From Falsochrobactrum tianjinense (GTDB lineage: Bacteria; Pseudomonadota; Alphaproteobacteria; Rhizobiales; Rhizobiaceae): 64,000 bases of DNA. The notes beneath the pieces are model-generated. The model was not told where the DNA came from, did no database searches, and was given only the letters and a program-made list of their open reading frames with translations. The translations under genes were made by a program, and so were the position numbers. Numbering within the stretch: the first letter of the stretch is position 1; every line of letters starts with the position of its first letter. This document shows positions 25,833 through 35,294 of this stretch, piece by piece. The DNA lies in contig NZ_JAHRVA010000002.1 of assembly GCF_019100495.1 (NCBI RefSeq), positions 181,834 to 245,833 on the forward strand, written 5' to 3'.

Positions 25833-27317
25833 ATGACCAAGCCGTCGCGCGCAACGCTCAAGAGCTTCGCCAAGGTGCACAAGCCGGGTTATGACCCAGC
25901 GGAACTGAGGCCGGGAATTGTGCATTTTGGTGTCGGCAACTTTCATCGTGCCCATCAGGCAGTCTATCTTGACGACCTATTCGGGCTTGGTCTCGATCAT
26001 GACTGGGCGCTGGTGGGAGCCGGAGTGCGCAAGAGCGACGATGCCATGCGCGACATACTCAAGGCGCAGGATTGGCTCACCACGATCGTCGATCAGGAAG
26101 CAGGGCATTCAGAGGCGCGCATCACTGCCTCAATGATCGATTATGTGACCATTTCCACCGACGAGGGCCGCAAGGCCCTGATGTATTATCTGACCTCGCC
26201 CGATATCCGCATTGTTTCCATGACGATCACTGAGGGCGGCTATTACATCGACCCGGCAAGCCAGTATTTCGATGCAGCGCATCCTGATATCATCGATGAT
26301 GGCGCGCATCCAGAAAAGCCAAAAACCGTATTCGGGTTGATCGTTCAGGCGCTCAAACTGCGCAAGGCAGCCGGGGTCGAACCTTTCACCATCATGTCTT
26401 GCGACAATATTCCTGGCAATGGCCACGTCACCGAAGATGCGGTGGTCGGTCTTGCAAAACTCAGCGACCCGAAATTTGCCGACTGGATCAGCGCCAATGT
26501 CGCCTTCCCGAACTCCATGGTGGACCGTATCACGCCTGCCACGAGCGCACGCGAGCGCGAGATTGCTGCAAGAGATTTTGATGTCGAAGACGGCTGGCCG
26601 GTTTTCTGCGAGAGCTTCAAGCAGTGGGTTGTGGAGGATAATTTCCCCAATGGACGCCCGGCGCTGCATAAGGTTGGCGTCACCTTTTCCGATCAGGTCG
26701 GTGCTTATGAACTGATGAAAATCCGCATTCTCAATGGCGGTCACGCGGCAATCGCCTATCCAGGCGGATTGCTGGATATTCATTTCGTCCACGAGGCCAT
26801 GGAGCATCCTCTGATCCGGCGCTATCTGGAAAAGCTCACCAGAGATGAAATTATCCCGGAAGTGCCACCCGTACCCAATACGGTTCTGGAAGATTATCGC
26901 ATCCTGATTGACAAACGCTTTGCCAATCCCAGCATCGGCGACACGATCCGCCGCCTCTGCCTCGATGGCTCCAACCGTCAGCCCAAATTTATTCTGCCCA
27001 CCGCTTCCGATCGTGTGGCGAAGGGTGCGTCCGTTACCGGCCTTGCGCTCGTTTCGGCTTTCTGGTGCCGCTACTGCTATGGCACAACCGATAGCGGCGC
27101 AATTATCGAGCCGAACGATCCGTCATGGCCTCGTTTGGTTAAACAGGCAGCGCTTGCCAAGGACGAGCCGGCAAAATGGCTTGAAATGGAGGATGTTTTC
27201 GGGCATCTCGCAGCCAATCCGGCCTATGTGGCAGCCTTTTCCTCGGCGCTCAAACGCATCTGGCAGGACGGAACCGCAAAGACGCTGGAACTCTATCTGG
27301 CAGGCGAAAGCCTGTAA
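25833..27317 (+). CDS. mtlK: Mannitol 2-dehydrogenase
   Basis: A 494-residue polyol-specific long-chain dehydrogenase. The N-terminal part has GIVHFGVGNFHRAHQAVYLDDL. The catalytic segment KIRILNGGHAAIAYPGG holds the K-x4-N-x2-H triad. AAGGAG precedes the ATG. It oxidises mannitol to fructose with NAD. It follows smoS across a repeat element, so it may be read from the same promoter. Confidence 0.93.
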   Translation: MTKPSRATLKSFAKVHKPGYDPAELRPGIVHFGVGNFHRAHQAVYLDDLFGLGLDHDWALVGAGVRKSDDAMRDILKAQDWLTTIVDQEAGHSEARITASMIDYVTISTDEGRKALMYYLTSPDIRIVSMTITEGGYYIDPASQYFDAAHPDIIDDGAHPEKPKTVFGLIVQALKLRKAAGVEPFTIMSCDNIPGNGHVTEDAVVGLAKLSDPKFADWISANVAFPNSMVDRITPATSAREREIAARDFDVEDGWPVFCESFKQWVVEDNFPNGRPALHKVGVTFSDQVGAYELMKIRILNGGHAAIAYPGGLLDIHFVHEAMEHPLIRRYLEKLTRDEIIPEVPPVPNTVLEDYRILIDKRFANPSIGDTIRRLCLDGSNRQPKFILPTASDRVAKGASVTGLALVSAFWCRYCYGTTDSGAIIEPNDPSWPRLVKQAALAKDEPAKWLEMEDVFGHLAANPAYVAAFSSALKRIWQDGTAKTLELYLAGESL

Positions 27318-27338
27318 TAAGGATTGGTGCAAGAAGGA

Positions 27339-27833
27339 TTACAACGCGCCCGGATAGACCCTGACCGGGCGGTTGTCCTTGACCGATTCCATCACGACGA
27401 AAGTCGAGGTGCTCGCCACATTGGGCAGGCTCGAAATTTTCTCGCCCAGCACTTCGCGATAGCGCCTGATGTTGGGCGTTCTTATTTTCAGCAGATAGTC
27501 GAAGGAGCTTGCGATCATATGGCACTCCTCGACTTCGCGTATCTTCCGAACGGCGATGTTGAACGCCTCAAGTGCTGTCTCGCGCGTGTCCGAAAGCTTC
27601 ACGGTGGTAAAGGCGATGTGGTCAAGGCCGAGTTTTTCCGGATCAATGGCTGCGCGAAAGCCGAGAATATAGCCTTCATCGACCAATCGCTTGAGACGCG
27701 CCTGGCAGGGCGTCTTGGAAAGGCCGACCTTTTTCGACAGTTCCGTAACCGGAATGCGACCATCTTCGCTTAACACCTCGATTATGCGGCGGTCGAACTG
27801 ATCCAGATCGTCTACAGAATCCAGTTTTTTCAA
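27339..27833 (-). CDS. Lrp/AsnC-family regulator of putA
   Basis: A 164-residue Lrp-type regulator. The helix-turn-helix covers LDQFDRRIIEVLSEDGRIPV to VGLSKTPCQARLKRL and a RAM ligand domain follows. I chose the TTG at 27833 because AAAGGA lies seven bases upstream; the frame continues upstream but with unlikely residues. It is divergent from putA by about 120 bases and by position is the proline-responsive activator (PutR type). Confidence 0.9.
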   Translation of the reverse strand: MKKLDSVDDLDQFDRRIIEVLSEDGRIPVTELSKKVGLSKTPCQARLKRLVDEGYILGFRAAIDPEKLGLDHIAFTTVKLSDTRETALEAFNIAVRKIREVEECHMIASSFDYLLKIRTPNIRRYREVLGEKISSLPNVASTSTFVVMESVKDNRPVRVYPGAL

Positions 27834-27952
27834 TCTTATTTCCTTTAAACTATCAAATAATAAGAGCGAATTGCCTAAATTTGGATGAAATGAAGGCAGA
27901 ATGGAGCATATAGCAATGATAATGTTCACTCAAATCAAATAAGGGTATCCTG

Positions 27953-30900
27953 ATGCCATTCGGGAGCCGTTTCTTTTGTGAGCAGTGCACTATGACCGAT
28001 AAGAACATCATTTCCAAAGCCGCTGTTTTCCAGAATTTTGCGCCGCCCATCCGCGCGCAGGACCCGCTGCGGCAGGCAATCACCGCTGCCTTTCGCAAGC
28101 CGGAAGCCGAATGCGTGACTGCGCTGGTCGAGCAGGCGGCCTTGCCGGAAGAAACCCGCAAGCAAATCCGCGCGACGGCATACAAGCTGATTGAAGCACT
28201 GCGCGCCAAGCATAAGGGCAGCGGCGTTGAAGGTCTGGTGCATGAATATTCGCTTTCCAGTCAGGAAGGCGTGGCGCTGATGTGCCTTGCGGAAGCTTTG
28301 CTTCGCATTCCGGATATGGCGACGCGCGACGCGCTCATTCGCGACAAGATTGCCAATGGCGACTGGAAATCGCATGTCGGCGGCGGCCGCTCGCTGTTCG
28401 TCAATGCCGCCACATGGGGGCTTGTCGTCACCGGCAAGCTGACCAATACCGTCAATGATAGCGGACTTTCCGCGGCCCTCAATCGCCTGATCGCCCGCTG
28501 CGGCGAGCCGGTTATCCGACGGGGCGTCGATATGGCGATGCGCATGATGGGCGAACAGTTTGTCACTGGCGAAACCATCGATGAGGCGCTCAAACGTGCC
28601 AGATCGCTGGAAGAACGCGGTTTCCGTTATTCATATGACATGCTGGGGGAGGCCGCGACCACCGCCGCCGATGCCGAGCGCTATTATAAAGACTATGAAA
28701 ATGCGATCCACGCGATTGGCCGCGCTTCTGCCGGTCGCGGCGTCTATGACGGTCCCGGCATTTCCATCAAGCTTTCAGCGCTGCATCCGCGTTACGTTCG
28801 CGCGCAGGCCGAGCGCGTCATGAGCGAGCTTATGCCTAAAGTGAAGGCGCTGGCTGTTCTGTCAAAGAAGTATAATATCGGCCTCAATATTGATGCCGAG
28901 GAAGCCGACCGGCTGGAACTGTCGCTCGACCTGTTGCAGAGTCTGTGCGAAGACCCCGACCTTGCCGGATGGGAGGGGATTGGTTTTGTGGTGCAGGCCT
29001 ATGGCAAGCGCTGCCCCTTTGTACTTGATTTTATTATCGATCTTGCCCGCCGCACCAATCACCGCATCATGGTGCGTCTGGTGAAAGGTGCCTATTGGGA
29101 TGCTGAAATCAAGCGGGCGCAGGTGGATGGCCTGGAAGACTTCCCCGTTTTCACGCGCAAGGTCCACACCGACGTTTCCTATATTGCCTGCGCACGCAAA
29201 CTCCTGGGCGCGACCGATGTGGTGTTTCCGCAATTTGCAACGCACAATGCGCAGACGCTGGCGACGATCTATCATCTTGCCGGTCCCGATTTTAAGACCG
29301 GCAAATATGAGTTCCAGTGCCTGCATGGCATGGGCGAGCCGCTTTATGACGAAGTGGTCGGATCGCAGAAGCTTGGCCGTCCAGCGCGTATCTATGCGCC
29401 GGTGGGCACCCATGAAACGCTGCTCGCCTATCTTGTTCGCCGCCTGCTTGAAAACGGGGCCAACTCCTCTTTCGTCAATCGTATCGGGGATAAAAGCGTT
29501 TCCATCGATGAACTGGTTGCCGATCCGGTCGAAGTGGTCCGCTCGATGGCAATTGTCGGCGCGCAACATGATCAGATCGCGCTGCCGGAAGAGCTTTATG
29601 GCGCGCGCAGCAATTCGGCCGGTTTTGATCTGTCCAATGAAGCAACCTTGGCGCAGTTGAGTGAAGTGCTCAAAAATAGCGCTGGCCGGGCGTGGACCGC
29701 CGAACCGCAGATTGCAGGCGCCAAGGTTGCGGGCACACGCCGCCCGGTTCTCAATCCCGGCGACCGCAACGATATTGTCGGTACTGTTGCCGAAGTTGCC
29801 GAAAGCGATGTGTTAAAAGCCATGCAGGCCGCCACGAAAGCTGCTGCAAGCTGGTCTGCGGCAGCACCCGCCAAACGCGCGTCCTGCCTTGAGCGTGCCG
29901 CCGATATCATGCAGCGTGATATGCCGGAACTGCTTGGCCTCATCATGCGCGAAGCGGGCAAGTCTATGCCGAACGCCATTGCCGAAGTGCGCGAGGCCAT
30001 CGATTTTCTGCGCTACTATGCTGAACAGACCCGGCGCACGCTTGGCGTTGCGCATAAGCCGCTCGGCCCTGTCGTCTGCATCAGCCCCTGGAATTTCCCT
30101 CTGGCGATCTTCACCGGCCAGATTGCGGCGGCTCTCGTCGCAGGTAACCCGGTGCTGGCAAAGCCTGCCGAGGAAACCCCGCTGATTGCGGCGCAGGGCA
30201 TACGCATTTTGCATGAAGCGGGAGTCCCTGCCGATGCTCTGCAACTCCTGCCGGGTGATGGCCGCATCGGCGCGACATTGGTCGCGGCGCCTGAAACCTG
30301 CGGCGTGATGTTTACCGGCTCGACGGAGGTTGCCCGTCTCATTCAGGCACAGCTTGCCTTGCGCCTGTTGCCGAACGGCAAACCGATCCCGCTAATCGCA
30401 GAAACCGGCGGGCAGAATGCCATGATCGTCGATTCATCCGCGCTGGCCGAACAGGTGGTATTCGATGTGATTGCCTCGGCATTCGACAGTGCCGGACAAC
30501 GCTGCTCGGCGCTGCGCGTGCTCTGCTTGCAGGAGGACGTGGCTGATCGTATCCTGACCATGCTCAAGGGTGCACTGAAAGAACTTTCCATCGGCCGCAC
30601 CGACAGGCTCAATATCGATATCGGCCCGGTCATTACAGACGACGCCAAGAACATCATCGAGAAGCATATTGACGACATGCGCGAGCTTGGGCGCAAGGTC
30701 GAACAGCTTCCACTCGGGCCTGAAACGAAGGACGGCACTTTCGTCGCGCCGACGATTATCGAAATCAACTCTCTGCGCGATCTCAAGCGCGAGGTTTTCG
30801 GCCCGGTTCTGCATGTGGTGCGCTATAAGCGCGCCGATATGGATCGCCTGATTGATGATATCAATGCAACCGGCTACGGCCTGACATTCGGCCTGCACAC

Positions 30901-31675
30901 CCGCCTTGATGAAACGATTGCCCATGTGACCGATCTGATCCGCGTCGGCAATGTCTATATCAACCGCAACGTCATTGGCGCTGTGGTCGGCGTCCAGCCA
31001 TTTGGCGGTCGCGGCCTGTCGGGCACTGGCCCGAAGGCAGGCGGGCCGCTTTATCTGGGGCGTCTGGTCGAAATAGCGCCGGTTCCGCCGCGTCTCAACT
31101 CGGTTCACAGCGATGCCGCGCTCAAGGACTTTGCCAAATGGCTTGGCCAGCGCGGAATGAACGATCTGGCGCAGGCGGCGCGCGAAACGGGGAGTGCTTG
31201 CGCGCTTGGCCTCGATATTGAGTTGCCCGGACCGGTAGGTGAGCGCAATCTTTATGCCCTGCATCCGCGTGGCCGTATATTGCTGGCCCCACAAACGGAA
31301 ACCGGTCTTTACCGGCAATTGACGGCAGCACTTGCCACCGGCAATACAGCCGTCATCGATGAAACATCCGGCTTGCGGAATGTCTTGAAGGATTTGCCTG
31401 CAAGTGTTGCGGCCCGCACGCTCTGGACCAAAGACTGGCAGGCGGACGCGCCTTTTGCCGGTGCGCTGGTGGAAGGCGAAGGCGAGCATCTGATCAAAGT
31501 GAACAAGAAGCTTGCCGAACTGCCGGGGCCTTTGGTTCTCACGCAGGCCGCATCGTCAGAGCAGCTTGCGATTGCCCCCGACGCCTATTGCCTGAACTGG
31601 CTGCTTGAAGAAGTCTCGACTTCCATCAACACCACGGCGGCAGGCGGCAATGCCAGCCTGATGGCGATCGGCTGA
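27953..31675 (+). CDS. putA: Bifunctional proline dehydrogenase / glutamate-semialdehyde dehydrogenase
   Basis: About 1240 residues (1227 if it starts at the ATG at 27992). The proline dehydrogenase barrel runs from about 190 to 480 (ISIKLSALHPRY, RLVKGAYWDAEIK). The aldehyde dehydrogenase domain follows, with SPWNFPLAIFTGQ, ETGGQNAMIVDSS and the catalytic cysteine in SAGQRCSALRVL. A C-terminal ALDH-like tail is present. There is no N-terminal ribbon-helix-helix DNA-binding domain, so regulation falls to the divergent Lrp-type protein. AAGGG lies seven bases before 27953, which supports the longer start, although the extra residues look atypical. Confidence 0.95.
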   Translation: MPFGSRFFCEQCTMTDKNIISKAAVFQNFAPPIRAQDPLRQAITAAFRKPEAECVTALVEQAALPEETRKQIRATAYKLIEALRAKHKGSGVEGLVHEYSLSSQEGVALMCLAEALLRIPDMATRDALIRDKIANGDWKSHVGGGRSLFVNAATWGLVVTGKLTNTVNDSGLSAALNRLIARCGEPVIRRGVDMAMRMMGEQFVTGETIDEALKRARSLEERGFRYSYDMLGEAATTAADAERYYKDYENAIHAIGRASAGRGVYDGPGISIKLSALHPRYVRAQAERVMSELMPKVKALAVLSKKYNIGLNIDAEEADRLELSLDLLQSLCEDPDLAGWEGIGFVVQAYGKRCPFVLDFIIDLARRTNHRIMVRLVKGAYWDAEIKRAQVDGLEDFPVFTRKVHTDVSYIACARKLLGATDVVFPQFATHNAQTLATIYHLAGPDFKTGKYEFQCLHGMGEPLYDEVVGSQKLGRPARIYAPVGTHETLLAYLVRRLLENGANSSFVNRIGDKSVSIDELVADPVEVVRSMAIVGAQHDQIALPEELYGARSNSAGFDLSNEATLAQLSEVLKNSAGRAWTAEPQIAGAKVAGTRRPVLNPGDRNDIVGTVAEVAESDVLKAMQAATKAAASWSAAAPAKRASCLERAADIMQRDMPELLGLIMREAGKSMPNAIAEVREAIDFLRYYAEQTRRTLGVAHKPLGPVVCISPWNFPLAIFTGQIAAALVAGNPVLAKPAEETPLIAAQGIRILHEAGVPADALQLLPGDGRIGATLVAAPETCGVMFTGSTEVARLIQAQLALRLLPNGKPIPLIAETGGQNAMIVDSSALAEQVVFDVIASAFDSAGQRCSALRVLCLQEDVADRILTMLKGALKELSIGRTDRLNIDIGPVITDDAKNIIEKHIDDMRELGRKVEQLPLGPETKDGTFVAPTIIEINSLRDLKREVFGPVLHVVRYKRADMDRLIDDINATGYGLTFGLHTRLDETIAHVTDLIRVGNVYINRNVIGAVVGVQPFGGRGLSGTGPKAGGPLYLGRLVEIAPVPPRLNSVHSDAALKDFAKWLGQRGMNDLAQAARETGSACALGLDIELPGPVGERNLYALHPRGRILLAPQTETGLYRQLTAALATGNTAVIDETSGLRNVLKDLPASVAARTLWTKDWQADAPFAGALVEGEGEHLIKVNKKLAELPGPLVLTQAASSEQLAIAPDAYCLNWLLEEVSTSINTTAAGGNASLMAIG

Positions 31676-31699
31676 TCGCGCAGTCATGAACACAATGAG

Positions 31700-31725
31700 A
31701 GGCGGCACTTTGGTGCCGCCTTTTT
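31700..31725. terminator. Terminator between putA and iolB
   Basis: The stem AGGCGGCAC / GTGCCGCCT with a TTTG loop is followed by TTTTT. It ends putA and overlaps the iolB stop on the other strand, where it may also act. Confidence 0.9.
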
Positions 31726-32539
31726 AGTTGGCAGGATTATCGCGCTGATAAATCCAGTCATGGTCGGGATGGTTCTTGAACCGCCATTTGCGGATCGGTC
31801 CGGCCATGACATTGAGATAATACATCTCATAGCCATAGGGCGCGCCACAGGGATGATGGCCTTTCGGCACCAATACGACATCGCCATCGGCAACGGCCAT
31901 GGTTTCATCAAGGCTGTCATCCTCGGTGAAAACCCGCTGGATGCCGTAGCCCTGCGATGGGTTCAGACGATGATAATAGGTTTCCTCCAGATAGGTCATA
32001 TCCGGGAAATTGTCTTCGTCATGCCGGTGCGGCGGATAGGATGACCAGTTGCCCTGCGGTGTGAAAACCTCCGTCACCAGAAGACTGTCGGCGACGTCTC
32101 GGCCTTCCATGGCAATGTTATGGATGAAGCGGGTATTCGCACCCTTGCCGCGCTGATCAAACGTCAGCCCTTCGGGTCCAAGTTTTTGCGCTTTGCGCCC
32201 TGGCTTTCCAGGCGCTGTGCATACCGCAAGCACACAATCGGTTGTGGCAGTAGCGCTCCAGTCACTCTCTGCTGGCACATAGAGGCAATGAGGGGGCAGT
32301 TTCTCGAATACGCTCATACGCTCGCCCATTTCACCAAACTCTTCACCGGACGCCGTGATCTTTGCCATGCCTTCGACAAGCACGAGGATGACTTCTGTTG
32401 GCCCGTTTTTCTCTGCGGTGCTCTCACCCGGTTTGAGCCGATAAAGACCAAAGCCGACATAACCCCAGTTGGCGCTTTCAGGTGTGATGTCATGCACCTT
32501 GCCATGTGTGCCGGTCGGCTTGCGTAAAAGATTAGCCAT
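31724..32539 (-). CDS. iolB: 5-deoxy-glucuronate isomerase
   Basis: A 271-residue bicupin IolB. Motifs include YPPHRHDEDNFPDMTYLEETYYHRLNP (cut here for length) and VLVPKGHHPCGAPYGYEMYYLN, with the histidines of the metal site. It isomerises 5-deoxyglucuronate to 5-dehydro-2-deoxygluconate in myo-inositol catabolism. It is the last gene of iolCDEB. Confidence 0.95.
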   Translation of the reverse strand: MANLLRKPTGTHGKVHDITPESANWGYVGFGLYRLKPGESTAEKNGPTEVILVLVEGMAKITASGEEFGEMGERMSVFEKLPPHCLYVPAESDWSATATTDCVLAVCTAPGKPGRKAQKLGPEGLTFDQRGKGANTRFIHNIAMEGRDVADSLLVTEVFTPQGNWSSYPPHRHDEDNFPDMTYLEETYYHRLNPSQGYGIQRVFTEDDSLDETMAVADGDVVLVPKGHHPCGAPYGYEMYYLNVMAGPIRKWRFKNHPDHDWIYQRDNPAN

Positions 32540-32542
32540 GGT

Positions 32543-33445
32543 TCAGTTTCCTTTATCCAGTCCGGCTTCGCGCGCGAACGCCTTCAGTGATTTCAGTCCA
32601 AGGGACTGATATTCAAAAGGATTGCGTACGTCCGGGTCCTGTTCTGCTTCTATGACGAGCCAGCCCTGATAGCCGCTTTTCGCTGCAATTTTCAGCACGG
32701 ATACGAAATCCACATCGCCTTCATGGTCGCCGGGAACCGTGAAAACACCGCGACGCACGCCTTCGAGGAAGGAAAGATCATGGTCGCGCACGTCGGTCGC
32801 GATTGCAGGGCGCACATTCTTGGCATGGATATGCCCGACGCGGGCCATATGCTTCTCCGCCACCCGCTCAGGATTGCCGCCGCCGAACAGGCAATGGCCG
32901 GTATCGAGCAGAAGTCTCGTATGAGGGCCGGTGTGTTCCATCAGAAGGTCGATCTCGTCTTCACTCTGCACAACCGTGCCCATGTGGTGGTGATAGACAA
33001 GCGCAATGCCTTGCGCGCCGGCATGTTCTGCCAGCGCTTCCACGCCACCGCCAAAGGTTTCCCAGTGGGCCTCTTCCAGAACAGGCCGTTCCGAAAGTGG
33101 CTTGTCGTTGTCGCCATGAATGGCGTTGGATGTCTCGCAAACGATGATAACTTTCGACCCCATCGCCTTCAGAAGATCAAGTGCGGGCTGCATCGCCGCC
33201 TTCTCATCTTCGACCGGGTTCGTCAAAAGATTGAGCGAATGCCAGCCTGAAACATAACGCAGATGATGCGGTTCGAGTACTGCTTTAAGTTCCTCTGCAA
33301 CTTGCGGAAATTTATGGCCTTTTTCGATTCCGTCAAAGCCGATTTTCGCTGTTTCGTCGAGGCATTGATCCAGTGTGATATGCGCGCCCAGATTGCGGTC
33401 ATCATCATTCGACCAGGCAATTGGATTGGTGCCGTAGAGGATCAT
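32543..33445 (-). CDS. iolE: Inosose (2-keto-myo-inositol) dehydratase
   Basis: A 300-residue TIM-barrel dehydratase of the xylose-isomerase-like family. Motifs are [36 protein letters not shown] and HIHAKNVRP. It removes water from scyllo-inosose to give the dione that IolD hydrolyses. It sits three bases from both neighbours. Confidence 0.95.
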   Translation of the reverse strand: MILYGTNPIAWSNDDDRNLGAHITLDQCLDETAKIGFDGIEKGHKFPQVAEELKAVLEPHHLRYVSGWHSLNLLTNPVEDEKAAMQPALDLLKAMGSKVIIVCETSNAIHGDNDKPLSERPVLEEAHWETFGGGVEALAEHAGAQGIALVYHHHMGTVVQSEDEIDLLMEHTGPHTRLLLDTGHCLFGGGNPERVAEKHMARVGHIHAKNVRPAIATDVRDHDLSFLEGVRRGVFTVPGDHEGDVDFVSVLKIAAKSGYQGWLVIEAEQDPDVRNPFEYQSLGLKSLKAFAREAGLDKGN

Positions 33446-33448
33446 CGG

Positions 33449-35272
33449 TCAGTTTCTTTCTCTGATCTGGGCTTCATAATTCTTGCGCGCTGCACGCACT
33501 TCCTCACGTTCCGAAACTTCCGGCACGGCGACATCCCACCACCAGCCGCCCGTTTCCGGTGTCGGATAAGGGTCGGTGTCTATAACGATAACGGTCGTGC
33601 GCGGCGAAGTGCGCGCTTCGGCCAACGCTTCTTCAAGTTCCCGGATGGAGCCGGTCTTTCGGGTGTCCGCACCCATTGCGGCAGCATGGGCGGCGAAGTC
33701 GATATGCGCGGGATTCACATGGGCGGCATGGTCCAGCAGATTGTTGAACTCGGCGCCGCCGGTCGCCATTTGCAGGCGGTTGATGCAGCCGAAACCGCGA
33801 TTGTCTGTGAGGATGACCGTGATCTTGATACCCATCATGACCGCAGTCGCAAGCTCGGAATTGGCCATCATATAGGAGCCGTCGCCGACCATCACGATCA
33901 CGTCGCGATCAGGTTCAGCCATCTTGATGCCCAGACCGCCGGCGATCTCGTATCCCATGCAGGAGAAGCCGTATTCCATGTGATAGGACATCGGGCGACC
34001 GGCCTTCCAGAGCTGGTGCAGTTCGCCCGGCATAGTGCCTGCGGCACACATGACGACGGTATTTTCATGCGCCTGACGCTGCACCGCGCCAATGACCTGC
34101 ATGTCGGTGGCAAGCGCGTTGCTGTCGGAAGGGGCGGCGGTGAAACGGTCTGCATCGGCAAACCATCTGGTTTTCAGCGCGGTGTCGACAGCTTGCCGCT
34201 TATAGGCCCGCAAGCCATGGGACAGGGCTTCAAGACCGTTTCTTGCATCGGCCACAAGCGACAGCGAGCCATGTTTGTGACTGTCATAAGGTTGGACATT
34301 GAGCGACATCAGCTTGCGTTCAGGATGCTTGAACAGCGCCCATGAACCGGTCGTAAAATCCTGAAATCGCGTGCCGACGCCGATTACCAGATCGGCTTCC
34401 GCCGCGATGGCATTCGCACAATCCGCGCCCGTGACGCCGACAGGGCCGAAATTCAGTGGATGATCCCACGGCAAGGCGGATTTGCCCGCCTGTGTTTCGA
34501 TGACGGGTACGCCATGTTTCTCGGCGAAGCTTTGAAGGGCCGCATGCGCACCGGAATAGTGCACGCCACCACCTGCGACGATCACAGGTCTTTGCGCAGC
34601 CTGAACCGCGGCAATGGCATCGGCTAGTTCGTGGGCATCGGGTGGCGGACGCCGCCAATGCCAGACTTTCGGCACAAAAAACTCTTCCGGCCAGTCATGG
34701 GCCTGTGCCTGCACATCCTGGCAGAATGACAGCGTGACCGGGCCGCAATCGGCGGGGTCAGTCATGGTGCGAAAGGCGCGAGGCAGGGCTGTCAGAAGCT
34801 GTTCGGGTCGGGTGATGCGGTCGAAATAGCGGCTCACGGGGCGGAAGCAATCATTGACGGTCATGGTGCCGTCGTTGAAATCCTCGATCTGCTGGAGAAC
34901 CGGGTCGGGGCCGCGATTGGCGAAGACATCGCCGGGGATGAGAAGCACTGGCAACCGGTTGACATGGGCGAGGGCCGCCGCAGTCACCATATTTGTTGCG
35001 CCAGGACCAATGGACGATGTGACGGCGCAGGCGCGCCTGCGGCCAAGCTGCTTGGTATAGGCTATGGCCGCATGTGCCATGGTCTGCTCATTCTGGCCAC
35101 GCCATGTCGGCAATTGATCGCGGACGCCATAGAGCGCTTCACCAATGCCCGCCACATTGCCATGACCGAAAATGGCCCAGACACCGGCGAGGAAGGTTTC
35201 CCCATCCGGCGTCATCTGGTTTGCCAGATAGCGCACCAGCGCCTGCGCGGCGGTCAGTCGTATGGTTTTCAT
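33449..35272 (-). CDS. iolD: 3D-(3,5/4)-trihydroxycyclohexane-1,2-dione hydrolase
   Basis: A 607-residue thiamine-diphosphate enzyme. The N-terminal domain includes FGHGNVAGIGEALYG and SSIGPGATNMVTAAA. The ThDP site is VMVGDGSYMMANSELATAV with an NRGFGCI segment after it. It opens the inositol ring to form 5-deoxyglucuronate. The start has GAGG upstream. Confidence 0.95.
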   Translation of the reverse strand: MKTIRLTAAQALVRYLANQMTPDGETFLAGVWAIFGHGNVAGIGEALYGVRDQLPTWRGQNEQTMAHAAIAYTKQLGRRRACAVTSSIGPGATNMVTAAALAHVNRLPVLLIPGDVFANRGPDPVLQQIEDFNDGTMTVNDCFRPVSRYFDRITRPEQLLTALPRAFRTMTDPADCGPVTLSFCQDVQAQAHDWPEEFFVPKVWHWRRPPPDAHELADAIAAVQAAQRPVIVAGGGVHYSGAHAALQSFAEKHGVPVIETQAGKSALPWDHPLNFGPVGVTGADCANAIAAEADLVIGVGTRFQDFTTGSWALFKHPERKLMSLNVQPYDSHKHGSLSLVADARNGLEALSHGLRAYKRQAVDTALKTRWFADADRFTAAPSDSNALATDMQVIGAVQRQAHENTVVMCAAGTMPGELHQLWKAGRPMSYHMEYGFSCMGYEIAGGLGIKMAEPDRDVIVMVGDGSYMMANSELATAVMMGIKITVILTDNRGFGCINRLQMATGGAEFNNLLDHAAHVNPAHIDFAAHAAAMGADTRKTGSIRELEEALAEARTSPRTTVIVIDTDPYPTPETGGWWWDVAVPEVSEREEVRAARKNYEAQIRERN

Positions 35273-35294
35273 GTCTCCTCCCAGAGCATTTTAT

